This document shows positions 1 to 10,859 of a DNA stretch of 64,000 nucleotides, in pieces. Numbering within the stretch: the stretch's first letter is position 1; every line of letters begins with the position of its first letter. The translations under genes and the position numbers were made by a program. Below the pieces are notes generated by a model. The model did no database searches and was not told the origin of the DNA. It saw only the letters and a program-made list of their open reading frames with translations. The DNA is from Companilactobacillus tucceti DSM 20183 (lineage in GTDB: Bacteria > Bacillota > Bacilli > Lactobacillales > Lactobacillaceae), in assembly GCF_001434665.1 (NCBI RefSeq), contig NZ_AZDG01000001.1, forward strand, positions 124,001 to 188,000, in the 5' to 3' direction.

Positions 1-1
1 A

Positions 2-313
2 GGACGAGCTGAAATAGTTAATGCTGCCAAAATGTTGGCGAATCAAGCAAAAGATGGAAAGATTGATCCTGAAAATATTGACGATTCAATTTTTTCTAAA
101 CAATTGTTGACTAGCCCGTTAGGTGAATTGTCTGATCCTGATCTATTGATCAGAACCAGTGGTGAGGAACGTATTTCTAATTTCATGTTATGGCAACTGG
201 CATATACTGAAATGGTTTTTGATGAAACATACTGGCCAGATTTTACATCTGATAATTTAGTTAATGATATTAAGATCTTTAATGACAGAGACAGAAGATT
301 CGGGTCTGTTTAA
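2..313 (+). CDS. uppS: Isoprenyl transferase, C-terminal part (undecaprenyl diphosphate synthase)
   Basis: This is the last 103 residues of a cis-prenyltransferase; the 5' part lies outside the window and the reading frame is open to base 2. The enzyme condenses isopentenyl diphosphate units onto farnesyl diphosphate to make the C55 lipid carrier of cell-wall synthesis. Visible family hallmarks are DPDLLIRTSGE followed by RISNFMLWQLAYTE and WPDF, the conserved C-terminal block that binds the substrate diphosphate. It sits 13 bases upstream of cdsA, the usual Firmicutes order uppS-cdsA-rseP-proS-polC. Confidence 0.95.
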   Translation, partial: GRAEIVNAAKMLANQAKDGKIDPENIDDSIFSKQLLTSPLGELSDPDLLIRTSGEERISNFMLWQLAYTEMVFDETYWPDFTSDNLVNDIKIFNDRDRRFGSV

Positions 314-326
314 CTGGGGGAATATT

Positions 327-1121
327 ATGAAACAACGTGTAATTACTGCGGTAATAGCGTTAGCAATTTTTATACCAATCTTATACTTTGGCGGTATTTG
401 GTTGGAAGTTGCTGCTGCCGTACTTGCAGCAGTCGGTGTATTTGAAATATATATTATGAGAAAGAGAATTATCGTCTCAATTGATTTTATACTTACTATA
501 CTAGGTACTTTGGCTTTAGCTGTACCTGTTAATTTCTATCGTGGATGGACTCCAAATAGTTTTTCAAGATTGGATATTTTTTATATCTTCGCTGTGCTTT
601 TAATGATTGTTACGGTGTTGACTAAAAATAAATTTAATTTTGAAGATGCAGCCGTTTCAGTTATTTCAATGATATATATCGGTACTGGATTTCATTATCT
701 AGCATCGGTTAGAAACTCAAGTGGTGGTCTTGGTTTATTAATGTTCGCATTAATTGTTGTGTGGTCAACTGATATTTTTGCTTATACATTTGGTAGAAAA
801 ATTGGTAAACATAAATTATGGCCAGCAATTAGTCCTAATAAGACATGGGAAGGTACAATTGCAGGAGTTATTTCTGCGTTAGTATTATCAGGAGTATATA
901 TGTACTTTGTTCCTCAAAAATACTCTATGGTAACAATGCTTTTGATTGCTCTAGTCCTATCTGCGTTTGGACAAATGGGTGATTTAATTGAATCTGCTTA
1001 TAAGAGATATTATAAGGTTAAAGATTCTGGAAATATTTTACCGGGACATGGTGGAATCTTAGATAGATTTGACAGTATGTTGATCGTATTGCCACTATTA
1101 CATGTTTTTGGTTTAGTTTAA
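327..1121 (+). CDS. cdsA: Phosphatidate cytidylyltransferase
   Basis: A 264-residue multi-pass membrane enzyme that makes CDP-diacylglycerol from phosphatidate and CTP, the branch point to phosphatidylglycerol and cardiolipin. The C-terminal third carries the family signature: SAYKRYYKVKDSG followed by LPGHGGILDRFD. The ATG at 327 is preferred over an in-frame upstream start at 264 because it follows a GGGGG ribosome site and gives the normal hydrophobic N-terminus; the longer version would overlap uppS. The next gene begins 18 bases downstream. Confidence 0.96.
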   Translation: MKQRVITAVIALAIFIPILYFGGIWLEVAAAVLAAVGVFEIYIMRKRIIVSIDFILTILGTLALAVPVNFYRGWTPNSFSRLDIFYIFAVLLMIVTVLTKNKFNFEDAAVSVISMIYIGTGFHYLASVRNSSGGLGLLMFALIVVWSTDIFAYTFGRKIGKHKLWPAISPNKTWEGTIAGVISALVLSGVYMYFVPQKYSMVTMLLIALVLSAFGQMGDLIESAYKRYYKVKDSGNILPGHGGILDRFDSMLIVLPLLHVFGLV

Positions 1122-1139
1122 AGGTTTGTGGAGGTTAAA

Positions 1140-2405
1140 ATGACCGCAATAATTACATTTATTATTGTCTTTGGGATATTGGTGGTTGTTCATGAATTTG
1201 GACATTATTATGCAGCTAAAAAGTCAGGTATCTTGGTACGTGAGTTTTCAGTTGGTATGGGCCCAAAGCTTTATGCATATCGGAAGAATAATACAACATA
1301 CACATTGCGGCTTTTACCGTTAGGTGGCTATGTTAGAATGGCTGGATCTCAAGAAGACGATTCTGAGATAAAGCCAGGAACAATGGCTTCACTATTAATA
1401 ACAGGCGACAAAGTTACAAAAATAATTACTTCAAGTAAAGTTTATGATGCACAAGCGGTTCCAGTTCAAATCTCTAAAGCAGATTTGGTCGATGATTTAA
1501 CAATAGAAGGTTACGAAAATGGTGATGAATCAGAAATTAAGCATTATGATGTAGATCATGATGCGACTATTGTTGAAGAAGATGGAACTGAAGTACAAAT
1601 AGCGCCACGAGACGTTCAGTTACAGTCAGTATCAGTTTGGAAAAGAATGATCACAAATTTTGCCGGACCCTTTAATAATTTTATTCTAGCAATTGTTTGT
1701 GCAATTATTGCAGCATTTATGATGAATGGTATCCCAATGCAAACAAATCAATTGGGACACATTGAAAGTAACAGTGTTGCAAAATCTGCTGGACTAAAGA
1801 GCAATGATAAAATTTTGGCTGTCGGTAATAAAACGACTTCAAATTGGACTACTTTGACTGAAACAATTAGAGATAATCCAGGTAAAAAGGTTGATTTAAA
1901 AGTTGAGTCTAAAGGTAATATAAAGCATGTCACAGTAGTGCCTAAAATTATTAAGGTCTCAGGTCAGAAATATGGACAATTGGGTATTATGGCTAAAAGA
2001 GATTATAGTCTAGGTGCAAAGATAAAATACGGCTTTACATCTAGCTGGCAGACTACAGTATCTATTTTTCAAGTTTTAGGTAAAATGGCTTCAGGTGGAT
2101 TTAATATTAATCAATTATCTGGTCCAGTCGGAATCTATTCAATGACTTCACAAGTAGCATCGCAAGGCATAATCAATATTATTTTGTTTATGTCGATGCT
2201 TTCACTTAACTTAGGAATTGTTAATTTGATACCTATTCCTGCTTTGGATGGTGGGAAAATCCTATTGAATATAATCGAAATAATTAGACGTAAACCAATT
2301 CCTGAAGAGTATGAAAATATCATTACTTTGGTAGGGGTCGGCATCTTAGTACTATTAATGGTTGCCGTAACATGGAATGATATTCAACGTTTCTTTATAA
2401 AATAG
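1140..2405 (+). CDS. rseP: Site-2 membrane metalloprotease RseP/Eep family
   Basis: A 421-residue intramembrane zinc protease that cleaves membrane segments of anti-sigma factors, signal-peptide remnants or pheromone precursors. The zinc motif HEFGH is at residues 18-22 inside the first membrane segment, a PDZ domain lies at about 205-270, and the C-terminal motif NLIPIPALDGGK supplies the third ligand region. The ATG at 1140 is chosen because GGAGG sits just before it; a GTG at 1128 would place the ribosome site inside the gene. In Gram-positive cocci this protein (Eep) matures peptide pheromones; whether it does so here is unknown. Confidence 0.95.
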   Translation: MTAIITFIIVFGILVVVHEFGHYYAAKKSGILVREFSVGMGPKLYAYRKNNTTYTLRLLPLGGYVRMAGSQEDDSEIKPGTMASLLITGDKVTKIITSSKVYDAQAVPVQISKADLVDDLTIEGYENGDESEIKHYDVDHDATIVEEDGTEVQIAPRDVQLQSVSVWKRMITNFAGPFNNFILAIVCAIIAAFMMNGIPMQTNQLGHIESNSVAKSAGLKSNDKILAVGNKTTSNWTTLTETIRDNPGKKVDLKVESKGNIKHVTVVPKIIKVSGQKYGQLGIMAKRDYSLGAKIKYGFTSSWQTTVSIFQVLGKMASGGFNINQLSGPVGIYSMTSQVASQGIINIILFMSMLSLNLGIVNLIPIPALDGGKILLNIIEIIRRKPIPEEYENIITLVGVGILVLLMVAVTWNDIQRFFIK

Positions 2406-2421
2406 GTGGGGAGAATCAGAT

Positions 2422-4128
2422 ATGAAACAATCGAGACTCTATATTCCAACTTTAAAGCAAATTCCTAATGACGCAGATTCAGTTAGTCATCAATTAATGC
2501 TACGTGCTGGGTATGTTAGACAAGTATCAACGGGGATATATGCATACTTGCCACTAGCTTTATCAGTAATCAATAAAATTGAAACGATTATTCGTCAAGA
2601 GATGGATAAAATTGAAGCTGCAGAAATGCAGCTTCCGTCATTATTGCCTGCAGAATTGTGGGAAGAAAGTGGTCGTATCAATACTTATGGTGATGATGTT
2701 TTTAAGTTGGAAGATCGTCATAAAAGAGAGTTCATTCTGGGACCAACACATGAAGAGACAATAACAACGGTCGTAAAAGAGTACCTAAATAGTTATAAAA
2801 AATTACCTATGGTACTTTATCAGATGCAAAATAAATATCGAGATGTAACCTCTACAAAATATGGATTGCTAAGAAGTAGAGAGTTCTTGATGGCAGATGC
2901 ATATTCGTTTAGTTCTAACTCAGAACAATTAGATATAATTTATAGTCAAATGGAACAAGCATATAGAAATATTTTTGACGAAATTGGTCTGGATTTTAGG
3001 GCTATTTATGGAAGTGCCGATCTAATGGGTGGTACGGAATCAAAAGAGTTTTCCGCACTGGCAAATATTGGATCAGACACTATTGCTTACTCAGATGATA
3101 GTGATTATTCTGCTAATTTGGAGATGGCGTCAAGTAAATTACCTGATAATCCAACTGAAGAAAAAAAGAAATCTGAGTTGATAAAAACACCTGATGTACA
3201 TACTATTGCTGCATTGGCGTCATTCTTAAATATAGCAAGTTCTAAAATTATGAAGGCTGTAGCATATATGGCTGATGATAAACCTATTCTGGTCATGATT
3301 CGTGGAGACTATGAAGTAAATGATGTAAAAGTTAAAAACTTTTTGGATGCAGACTTGTTGACTGTAGCTACTCCTGATCAAGTTACTGAAGAATTTGGTA
3401 GTATACCCGGATTCATTGGTCCAAAGGGATTAAATCCTGATGTGACAGTACTTTATGATAGCTCATTAGAAGGTTTGACTAATTTTGCGGTTGGACCCAA
3501 TATTAGAAATAAACATCTTGTTAATGCAAACTTCGAGGATTTATCCGATAGTGAAATCGAATTTCATGACTTTCGAGTTGTAAAAGAAGGGGAAGCTTCT
3601 CCGGATGGACATGGTGTAATTAAGTTTACAAATGGCATTAGAGTTGCTAATATTTACAAGTTAGGTACAAAATTCTCAGAAGATTTTGGGGCTAATTTTT
3701 TAAATGAAGATGGTAAATCTGAACCTATTATTATGGGTTCATATGGAATTAGCATTTCCAGATTACTTTCGGCAGTAATAGAGCAACATAATGATGAAAA
3801 TGGTATAGTATGGCCTGCAAGTATAGCCCCATACCAAGTCCACGTTATTCCAATAAATTACGATGATGACACCCAAAAGAAATTGAGTGATGATGTTGTA
3901 AAAATATTAAAGGATGAAAACTTTGACGTTTTATTAGATGACCGAAAAGAACGTCCTGGAGTTAAGTTTGCAGATTCTGATTTAATTGGAATACCTATTA
4001 GAGTTACTGTTGGTAAAAAAGCAGCAGACTCAATTGTAGAATTGAAAATCAGAAGTACTGCTGAAACTATTGAAGTTAATAAAGATGAATTAGTAAATTC
4101 AGTAAAAATATTGCTTAAGAATCAGTAA
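2422..4128 (+). CDS. proS: Prolyl-tRNA synthetase, bacterial type with editing insertion
   Basis: A 568-residue class II aminoacyl-tRNA synthetase charging tRNA-Pro. Motif 2 is seen as KYRDV with LLRSREFLMADAYSF, and motif 3 as GSYGISISRLLSAVIEQ. Between motifs 2 and 3, at about residues 225-385, is the YbaK-like INS domain that deacylates Ala-tRNA-Pro; the C-terminal anticodon domain begins near residue 470. There is no T-box before it: it is 16 bases from rseP. A second ProRS of the archaeal/eukaryal type lies at 44818 in this same window, so the organism has two. Confidence 0.95.
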   Translation: MKQSRLYIPTLKQIPNDADSVSHQLMLRAGYVRQVSTGIYAYLPLALSVINKIETIIRQEMDKIEAAEMQLPSLLPAELWEESGRINTYGDDVFKLEDRHKREFILGPTHEETITTVVKEYLNSYKKLPMVLYQMQNKYRDVTSTKYGLLRSREFLMADAYSFSSNSEQLDIIYSQMEQAYRNIFDEIGLDFRAIYGSADLMGGTESKEFSALANIGSDTIAYSDDSDYSANLEMASSKLPDNPTEEKKKSELIKTPDVHTIAALASFLNIASSKIMKAVAYMADDKPILVMIRGDYEVNDVKVKNFLDADLLTVATPDQVTEEFGSIPGFIGPKGLNPDVTVLYDSSLEGLTNFAVGPNIRNKHLVNANFEDLSDSEIEFHDFRVVKEGEASPDGHGVIKFTNGIRVANIYKLGTKFSEDFGANFLNEDGKSEPIIMGSYGISISRLLSAVIEQHNDENGIVWPASIAPYQVHVIPINYDDDTQKKLSDDVVKILKDENFDVLLDDRKERPGVKFADSDLIGIPIRVTVGKKAADSIVELKIRSTAETIEVNKDELVNSVKILLKNQ

Positions 4129-4167
4129 ATGAGGCTTAGGCCTTTTTTTATTTTTAAAGGATAAAAT

Positions 4168-7100
4168 ATGTCAGACAAAAACCAACTTTTTAAAATTTTA
4201 ATTAAACAAATTAAACTAGAAAACTTTTTAGATGAAGAACCGTTGTTTGCTAGTGCCAATTTAAATAAATTAGATGTCCATAAAGTTTCCAAAAAATGGG
4301 TGTTTTTCTTCGAGTTTGAAGATGTCTTACCATTCAACGAATTTAAAATTTTTACGGAATCATTAAAAGAATCATTTAAGGGGATTGCTTCGATTGATTG
4401 GGAAATTAGTACAACTAAAGCACATCTTGATGAAAAGAAAATTCGTGATTATTGGGAATTTGTTTTACAAACTGCTGAGCTGAATTCTCCGGTAGTATCG
4501 CAATTAATGAAACAAACACCTCCTACAATGGAAAATGGGCAATTATTTTTGTCAGTCTCTAATGGATTTATCGCCGATTTCATGAATGGAGATTTAACAA
4601 AACAAATTCAAGATAAGTATCAAAATCTTGGATTCCCTGATTTTAAACTTCATATCAATGTTGATGAAGAAAAATCTAAAAAAAGCTTAGAAGCACTTCA
4701 TAATGCTAATGACGAAAAGACTAAGCAATTTCAAACTAAGGTTAAAGAAATTAGCCAAACTAAAGCCAAAAAGACACCAAGTAATATTTCTAAAGTTGGT
4801 CGTAAAATTCCAGATGATCAAGAAATAACCCAAATGGTCGATATTATTGAAGAAGATCGTGGAAAAGTAGTTGAAGGAAATATCTTTGATAAGGATGTTA
4901 GAAAGTTAAAATCAGGACGTTCCTTATTGATTTTAAAGGTAACCGATTATACCTCTTCTTTTAGTATCAAGAAGTTCTCAAATGGTGAAGATGATGAGGC
5001 ATTCTTTGAAGAATTAAGTGAGGGATCTTGGATAAGAGTACGTGGTAGTGTTCAAGAAGATAATTTTTCCCGTGAACTTGTGATTATGGCTAATGATATT
5101 AATATTATTAAACATCAAGAACGACAAGATACCGCAGAAGATGACAATAAACGTATTGAACTTCATGCCCATACAAATATGAGTCAAATGGACGCAATCC
5201 CTAGCGCTACAGATTTGATCAAACGTGCAAGTCAGTGGGGACAAAAAGCAATTGCTATCACTGATCATAGAGCTTTACAGGCTTTCCCTGAGGCATATAG
5301 TGCAGGTAAAAAATTTGGTGTAAAAATTGCTTATGGTGTTGAGGTTGATTTGGTCGATGAGGGTAACCCAATTGCATATAATCTTCGAGATGAGAATCTA
5401 CAAGATGCAGAATATGTAATCTTTGACGTGGAAACCACAGGCTTATCAGCTGTTTATGATAGTATCATTGAGCTAGCTGCCACAAAGATGAAAGATGGCG
5501 AGGTGGTCGATTCATTTGATGAATTTATTAATCCTGGTCAAGAGTTGTCTGAATTTACAACTAATTTAACTAGTATTACGAATGATATGGTTAAGAATGC
5601 ACCAGATGAAAAAACTATTATTCAAAAGTTCATTGAGTTCGTGGGTGATGATGTATTAGCCGGTCATAATGTTACTTTTGATATTGGATTCTTAAATTCT
5701 GCTTTAACGAGAATGGGTCATGACCGTGTGTCAGTTCCTGTTATTGATACTTTGGAAATGTCTCGTACTCTTCATTCTGAGTATAGAAACCATAAATTAG
5801 ATTCATTAGCGAAAAGATATAATATCGTTTTGGAACACCACCATCGTGCTAATGCGGATGCCGAAACTACTGGTTATTTAATGTATAAATTATTTGAAGA
5901 GATGGAATCTAAATTTGATACTACAAATATCTCTCAATTAAACGATCATGTTGGTGGAGATGAGGCATACAAGCAGGCACGTCCTAGTCATGCTATCTTG
6001 TTAGCTCAAACCCAAGAAGGTTTGAAGAATATGTTTAAGATAGTTTCATATTCAATGACAGAATATTATTACCGAACCGCACGTGTTCCAAGAAGACTTC
6101 TTAACAAATATCGTAAAGGAATATTGGTTGGATCAGCATGTAAAGATGGTGAAGTATTCAATACCATGATGCAAAAAGGATATGAAGATACTAGAGAAGT
6201 TGCTCAGTATTATGATTATCTTGAAGTTATGCCAAAGCCAGTTTATCAGCATTTATTAGATATAAAGTTGATCAAAGATGAAGCTGGTCTTGAAGAGATT
6301 TTAAAGAATATTGTCAAACTAGGTAAAGAAATTAATAAACCTGTAGTTGCAACAGGGGATGTTCATTATCTAGATCCACATGATAAAGTCTATAGAGAAA
6401 TCGTTATAAAGGCTGTTAAAAGTAATCCTTTAGCAAGGCAAAACTTACCAGATGTTCAATTCAGAACTACAAATGAAATGTTTGATGAATTTGAATTCTT
6501 AGATGACCAAACAAAACAAGAAATCATTGTTGATAATCCTGCAAAAATAATGGATTTAATTGATGAAATTTCACCAGTTAAAGATAAGCTGTATACTCCA
6601 AAAATGGATGGTGCTGAAGAAGAAATTCGTAGTTTGACTATGAATAAAGCACATGAGCTTTACGGAGATGATCTTCCTGAAATCGTTCAAGAACGTATGG
6701 ATAAAGAGCTTAAAAGTATTATTGGTAACGGATTCTCGGTTATTTATTTAATTTCTCAACGTTTAGTTTACAAATCAAATAAAGATGGGTATTTAGTTGG
6801 TTCTCGTGGTTCCGTTGGGTCTAGTTTTGTTGCCACAATGACGGGTATAACTGAGGTTAATCCACTTCCGCCACATTATCGTTGCCCTAAGTGCAAGTAT
6901 TCTGAATTCTTTACTAAAGGTGAAGTTGGTTCGGGATTTGATTTGCCAGATAAAAAGTGTCCTAAATGTGGAACTGAATTAAAGAAGGATGGGCAAGATA
7001 TTCCGTTTGAAACATTCTTAGGTTTTAAAGGTGATAAGGTTCCTGATATTGATTTGAACTTCTCTGGTGACTACCAACCAGTTGCACATAACTATACAAA

Positions 7101-8466
7101 AGTATTGTTTGGTGAGGATCACGTATTTAGAGCTGGTACTATTGGTACGATTGCCGATAGAACAGCTTTTGGTTATGTTAAAAATTATGAAGAACTTACC
7201 GAACAACAATTTAGAAATGCAGAAGAAGAACGTTTAGCTATGGGATCAACAGGGGTTAAAAGAACCACTGGACAGCATCCCGCTGGTATTATTGTTGTTC
7301 CGGATTATATGGATATTTTTGATTTCACACCAATCCAATATCCAGCTGATGATCAAAATGCCGCTTGGAAAACTACCCATTTTGATTTCCATTCGATCCA
7401 TGATAATATTTTAAAACTTGATATTTTGGGTCATGATGATCCTACTATGATTCGTACTTTACAAGATTTGTCAGGTATAGATCCTAAGACTATTCCGGTT
7501 GATGATAAAGATGTTATGGCACTGTTTTCAGGTACTGAATCACTAGGTGTCACACCGGAGCAAATCTTTTCAAAAACAGGTACCCTTGGAGTACCTGAGT
7601 TTGGAACAAGATTTGTTCGGGGAATGTTAGAAAAAACTCATCCAACGACATTTGCTGAATTACTTCAAATTTCAGGACTATCTCATGGTACTGATGTTTG
7701 GCTGGGAAATGCAGAAGAGTTGATTGATAAAGGAATAGTTACATTGAAAGAAGTTATTGGATGTCGTGATAATATCATGATGGATTTGATTCATTGGGGT
7801 ATGGATTCTCAAATTGCTTTCCAAATTATGGAACATGTTCGTAAGGGACGTGGTATTCCAGATGAATGGAAACAACAGATGAAAGACGCCGATGTTCCTG
7901 ATTGGTATATTGAATCTTGTCTAAAGATTAAGTATATGTTCCCTAAGGCCCATGCCACTGCATATATTTTGATGGCATTGCGTATTGCTTATTTCAAAGT
8001 TCATTATCCTTTATATTATTACAGTGCATACTTCTCAGTTCGTGCGGATGATTTTGATCTTGTTGCTATGACAACCGGTAAACAAGCAATCAAAGATGCA
8101 ATGAAAGCAATTAATGATAAGGGAATGGACGCTTCTACTAAAGAGAAGAATCTATTAACAGTTTTGGAATTAGCTAATGAATGTGTTGAGCGTGGATTTA
8201 CTATTAAAATGGTAGACTTGGAAAAATCCGATGCATTTGAATTTAAGATTATTGATGATAAGACCTTGTTAGCACCATTCAATGCCATACCTGGGTTGGG
8301 TGATAACGTTGCTAAACAGATCGTTGCTGCTCGTGAGGAACAACCATTCCTTTCTAAGGAAGATTTGGGAACTCGTGGTAAGGTTTCAAAAACTATCATT
8401 GAATATATGACAGATAATCATGTCTTAGATGGAATGCCAGATGAAAATCAACTATCGCTCTTCTAG
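4168..8466 (+). CDS. polC: DNA polymerase III alpha subunit, PolC type
   Basis: A 1432-residue replicative polymerase of low-GC Gram-positives, combining synthesis with 3'-5' proofreading. In order: N-terminal domain, an OB fold (about 225-315), PHP domain beginning with [13 protein letters not shown] near 330, a DEDDh exonuclease inserted in PHP ([11 protein letters not shown] near 417), a zinc-binding segment with two CPKC motifs near 910-930, the palm residues in [12 protein letters not shown] near 960, and the C-terminal [15 protein letters not shown] segment. Length is normal for PolC. It follows proS by 39 bases containing only a short weak AGGC/GCCT hairpin with a T run. Confidence 0.97.
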   Translation: MSDKNQLFKILIKQIKLENFLDEEPLFASANLNKLDVHKVSKKWVFFFEFEDVLPFNEFKIFTESLKESFKGIASIDWEISTTKAHLDEKKIRDYWEFVLQTAELNSPVVSQLMKQTPPTMENGQLFLSVSNGFIADFMNGDLTKQIQDKYQNLGFPDFKLHINVDEEKSKKSLEALHNANDEKTKQFQTKVKEISQTKAKKTPSNISKVGRKIPDDQEITQMVDIIEEDRGKVVEGNIFDKDVRKLKSGRSLLILKVTDYTSSFSIKKFSNGEDDEAFFEELSEGSWIRVRGSVQEDNFSRELVIMANDINIIKHQERQDTAEDDNKRIELHAHTNMSQMDAIPSATDLIKRASQWGQKAIAITDHRALQAFPEAYSAGKKFGVKIAYGVEVDLVDEGNPIAYNLRDENLQDAEYVIFDVETTGLSAVYDSIIELAATKMKDGEVVDSFDEFINPGQELSEFTTNLTSITNDMVKNAPDEKTIIQKFIEFVGDDVLAGHNVTFDIGFLNSALTRMGHDRVSVPVIDTLEMSRTLHSEYRNHKLDSLAKRYNIVLEHHHRANADAETTGYLMYKLFEEMESKFDTTNISQLNDHVGGDEAYKQARPSHAILLAQTQEGLKNMFKIVSYSMTEYYYRTARVPRRLLNKYRKGILVGSACKDGEVFNTMMQKGYEDTREVAQYYDYLEVMPKPVYQHLLDIKLIKDEAGLEEILKNIVKLGKEINKPVVATGDVHYLDPHDKVYREIVIKAVKSNPLARQNLPDVQFRTTNEMFDEFEFLDDQTKQEIIVDNPAKIMDLIDEISPVKDKLYTPKMDGAEEEIRSLTMNKAHELYGDDLPEIVQERMDKELKSIIGNGFSVIYLISQRLVYKSNKDGYLVGSRGSVGSSFVATMTGITEVNPLPPHYRCPKCKYSEFFTKGEVGSGFDLPDKKCPKCGTELKKDGQDIPFETFLGFKGDKVPDIDLNFSGDYQPVAHNYTKVLFGEDHVFRAGTIGTIADRTAFGYVKNYEELTEQQFRNAEEERLAMGSTGVKRTTGQHPAGIIVVPDYMDIFDFTPIQYPADDQNAAWKTTHFDFHSIHDNILKLDILGHDDPTMIRTLQDLSGIDPKTIPVDDKDVMALFSGTESLGVTPEQIFSKTGTLGVPEFGTRFVRGMLEKTHPTTFAELLQISGLSHGTDVWLGNAEELIDKGIVTLKEVIGCRDNIMMDLIHWGMDSQIAFQIMEHVRKGRGIPDEWKQQMKDADVPDWYIESCLKIKYMFPKAHATAYILMALRIAYFKVHYPLYYYSAYFSVRADDFDLVAMTTGKQAIKDAMKAINDKGMDASTKEKNLLTVLELANECVERGFTIKMVDLEKSDAFEFKIIDDKTLLAPFNAIPGLGDNVAKQIVAAREEQPFLSKEDLGTRGKVSKTIIEYMTDNHVLDGMPDENQLSLF

Positions 8467-8532
8467 TATCAAGGCTTCAGGTTGATTTTGTTTCACAAAT
8501 GTGTTAAGTTACTACTAGTTAATTATTGATTT

Positions 8533-8560
8533 GAGTGAGCAGCAATGCTCACTCTTTTTA
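8533..8560 (+). terminator. Hairpin between polC and rimP (terminator or attenuator)
   Basis: An 8-bp perfect stem (GAGTGAGC / GCTCACTC) with a 6-base loop is followed directly by a T run. It ends polC transcription but lies only 26 bases before the rimP start, so any rimP transcript from upstream must pass through it. Confidence 0.8.
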
Positions 8561-8586
8561 TTGCCGATTACTTTGGAGGAGTGTTT

Positions 8587-9054
8587 TTGAATACAAAAGT
8601 TGATGAATTAAAAGCCATTTTGCAACCAATACTAGATCAACATGATTTCTTTTTAGTTGATTTAGAGTTTGTACATGAGCATGGCGATTGGTATTTAAGA
8701 GTTTATGCAGACAAAAAGGGCGGAATCAGTATTGATGATTGCGCCTTGATTAGTGAGGAATATGGGGAAAAATTGGACGAATTAGATCCGATAGATCCAG
8801 CTTATTATTTAGAGGTATCTTCACCAGGTGCGGAACGTCCTTTGAAAAATGATGATAGTCTTTCTAACTATGAAACTGACTATGTTCATGTCTCTTTATA
8901 CCAAAAGCAAGATGGAGAAAAAGCTTTTGAAGGAACTTTAACAAAGGTAACCGCAGAACAAATAACTTTAGATGTTAAAATTAAAAATCTTCATAAGCAA
9001 GTTGAGATAAGTCGAGATAAAATTGCTAAGATTCGACTTGCAATTGAATTCTAA
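8587..9054 (+). CDS. rimP: Ribosome maturation factor RimP
   Basis: A 155-residue small-subunit maturation factor (YhbC/P15a family) needed for 30S assembly. Family features are an N-terminal alpha/beta domain with EFVHEHGDWYLRVYADKKGGISIDDC, then YYLEVSSPGAERPL, and a C-terminal SH3-like domain. The TTG at 8587 is preferred because GGAGGA lies 6 bases upstream; an in-frame GTG at 8581 touches that ribosome site, and an ATG at 8545 lies within the preceding hairpin. It begins the rimP-nusA-ylxR-ylxQ-infB-rbfA cluster. Confidence 0.93.
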   Translation: MNTKVDELKAILQPILDQHDFFLVDLEFVHEHGDWYLRVYADKKGGISIDDCALISEEYGEKLDELDPIDPAYYLEVSSPGAERPLKNDDSLSNYETDYVHVSLYQKQDGEKAFEGTLTKVTAEQITLDVKIKNLHKQVEISRDKIAKIRLAIEF

Positions 9055-9100
9055 GATTGAGAGTTTTTAGAAACTTAAAAACTCGTTAAGGAGAAATAGC

Positions 9101-10225
9101 ATGAGTAAAGAAATGATCGATGCACTTGATGCGTTGGAATCCGAAAAAGGTATTAAAAAAGAATACGTGATCGAATCTTTAGAAGCAGCTTTAGTTGCAG
9201 CTTATAAGCGTAACTATAATCAAGCTCAAAATGTTGATGTTGAGTTTGATGCTAAAAAAGGTAACATCCACGTATATGCTGTTAAAGAAGTTGTTGAAGA
9301 ATCAGTTGATGATAGATTAGAAATTAGTCTTGCTGATGCACAAAAGAAGAGTAAAGGTTACGAAATCGGAGATCATATCAAAGAAGAAGTTACTCCAAAA
9401 GACTTTGGAAGAATCGCCGCTCAAACTGCTAAACAAGTTATAATGCAACGTGTTCGTGAAGCTGAACGAGATGTAATCTATAATGAGTATAGTCAATATG
9501 AACATGAAATTATTCAAGGTATTGTTGAACGAAGTGATAATCGTTTTGTTTATATCAACTTTGGTAAAATTGAAGCTGTAATGTCAAAAGCAGATCAAAT
9601 GCCTGGTGAAACATATAATCCAAGAGATAGAATAAGAGTTTATGTTACAAAGGTAGAAAATGCTACAAAAGGACCACAAGTATTTGTTTCAAGAACGGAT
9701 CCAGGTTTAGTTAAGAGATTGTTTGAACAAGAAGTTCCTGAAATATATGATGGAACAGTTGAAATTGTTTCTATCGCAAGAGAAGCTGGAGATAGAACTA
9801 AAATTGCGGTTAAGTCAGATAATGCGGATGTTGACCCAGTTGGTACATGTGTTGGACCTAAGGGTGCTCGTGTTCAAGCCGTAGTTGATGAACTTAACGG
9901 TGAAAATATCGATGTTGTACCATATGTTGATGACCCAATTGATTTTATTGCTAATGCATTAAATCCTGCCGAGGTTATTGCGGTTCAATTTGATGATGAT
10001 AATAAGAAACAATGTATGGTAATCGTTCCAGATTATCACTTATCATTAGCAATTGGTAAAAAAGGCCAAAATGCTCGTTTGGCAGCTAAATTAACTGGTT
10101 ATAAGATTGATATTAAGCCGGAATCACAAGTTGAATTTGTTGATGATAATGATCAAGATGTCGATATCGATGATATTAACAAAGACGACATTAATAAAGA
10201 TGATAGTGATAGTGATTCTGAATAA
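9101..10225 (+). CDS. nusA: Transcription elongation/termination factor NusA
   Basis: A 374-residue RNA polymerase-binding factor that controls pausing, termination and antitermination. It has the N-terminal polymerase-binding domain (1-125), an S1 domain (about 135-200) and two KH domains; VGPKGARVQAVVDEL and AIGKKGQNARLAAKLTGYKI are the KH nucleic-acid loops. As in other Firmicutes it lacks the C-terminal acidic repeats of E. coli NusA, but ends in a short Asp/Ser-rich tail containing two copies of the INKDD unit. It is the second gene of its operon. Confidence 0.96.
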   Translation: MSKEMIDALDALESEKGIKKEYVIESLEAALVAAYKRNYNQAQNVDVEFDAKKGNIHVYAVKEVVEESVDDRLEISLADAQKKSKGYEIGDHIKEEVTPKDFGRIAAQTAKQVIMQRVREAERDVIYNEYSQYEHEIIQGIVERSDNRFVYINFGKIEAVMSKADQMPGETYNPRDRIRVYVTKVENATKGPQVFVSRTDPGLVKRLFEQEVPEIYDGTVEIVSIAREAGDRTKIAVKSDNADVDPVGTCVGPKGARVQAVVDELNGENIDVVPYVDDPIDFIANALNPAEVIAVQFDDDNKKQCMVIVPDYHLSLAIGKKGQNARLAAKLTGYKIDIKPESQVEFVDDNDQDVDIDDINKDDINKDDSDSDSE

Positions 10226-10241
10226 TTAGGGGGTGATTGAT

Positions 10242-10550
10242 TTGGCAACTCGTAAAATACCCATGCGTAAAGATATTTTAACTGGAAAAATGTATCCAAA
10301 AAGAGAAATGGTCCGAATCGTAAAGAACAAAGAAGGCGTTATTTCCATTGATCCAACTGGAAAAAAAGCTGGAAGAGGTGCTTACGTTGGCCTAGATCCA
10401 GAAGCTGTGAAGAAAGCCAAGTCACAAAAGATTTTGGAAAAAGTATTTTCACATGCAGTACCAAGTGAATTCTATGATGAATTATTCGATTTTGTAGATC
10501 ATCAAAAAGCCAGAATGGATTTATTTGGGGATTTGGGTAAGAAACATTGA
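10242..10550 (+). CDS. ylxR: YlxR/RnpM family RNA-binding protein
   Basis: A 102-residue basic protein of the YlxR family, which has recently been linked to RNase P regulation (RnpM). It shows the family core KIPMRKDILTGKMYPKREM and the GRGAYVGLDPEAV loop. The TTG at 10242 is preferred since the ribosome site AGGGGG lies 8 bases before it; an in-frame GTG at 10233 overlaps that site. The stop codon overlaps the TTG start of the next gene. Confidence 0.9.
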   Translation: MATRKIPMRKDILTGKMYPKREMVRIVKNKEGVISIDPTGKKAGRGAYVGLDPEAVKKAKSQKILEKVFSHAVPSEFYDELFDFVDHQKARMDLFGDLGKKH

Positions 10551-10846
10551 GAAACAAGTTTTTAGGTTTTTTAGGAATAGTTCTAAGATCTGGTAATATG
10601 GTCAGTGGCACAGATTTAACATTACAAGGAATTCGTAACAAGAGTGTTAAACTAGTAGTGATGGCTAATGATTGTAGTGACAGAACTAAAAAGGATTTAA
10701 CTAATAAAACAGAATATTATAAAGTACCACTAATAACAGAGTTTACAAGTTATAAAATTAAAAAGTCTATTGGAAAAGATAGAAAAGTTATTGGAATAAC
10801 AGACTTAAAAATGGCTAAAAGGTTGAGTGAACTTATGGAAAACTAA
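10547..10846 (+). CDS. ylxQ: Ribosomal L7Ae-like RNA-binding protein YlxQ
   Basis: A 99-residue protein of the L7Ae/L30e/Gadd45 fold that binds kink-turn RNA. The N-terminal [13 protein letters not shown] and the central [16 protein letters not shown] are typical of the family. The start is TTG at 10547, four bases overlapping the ylxR stop (TTGA), implying translational coupling. It lies between ylxR and infB as in Bacillus. Confidence 0.88.
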   Translation: MRNKFLGFLGIVLRSGNMVSGTDLTLQGIRNKSVKLVVMANDCSDRTKKDLTNKTEYYKVPLITEFTSYKIKKSIGKDRKVIGITDLKMAKRLSELMEN

Positions 10847-10859
10847 GGAGAGTGATAGG

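Noticed and set aside
8019-8399. 126-residue minus-strand frame inside polC
   Set aside because: It lies opposite a well-conserved coding region, has no ribosome site and no recognisable motif.
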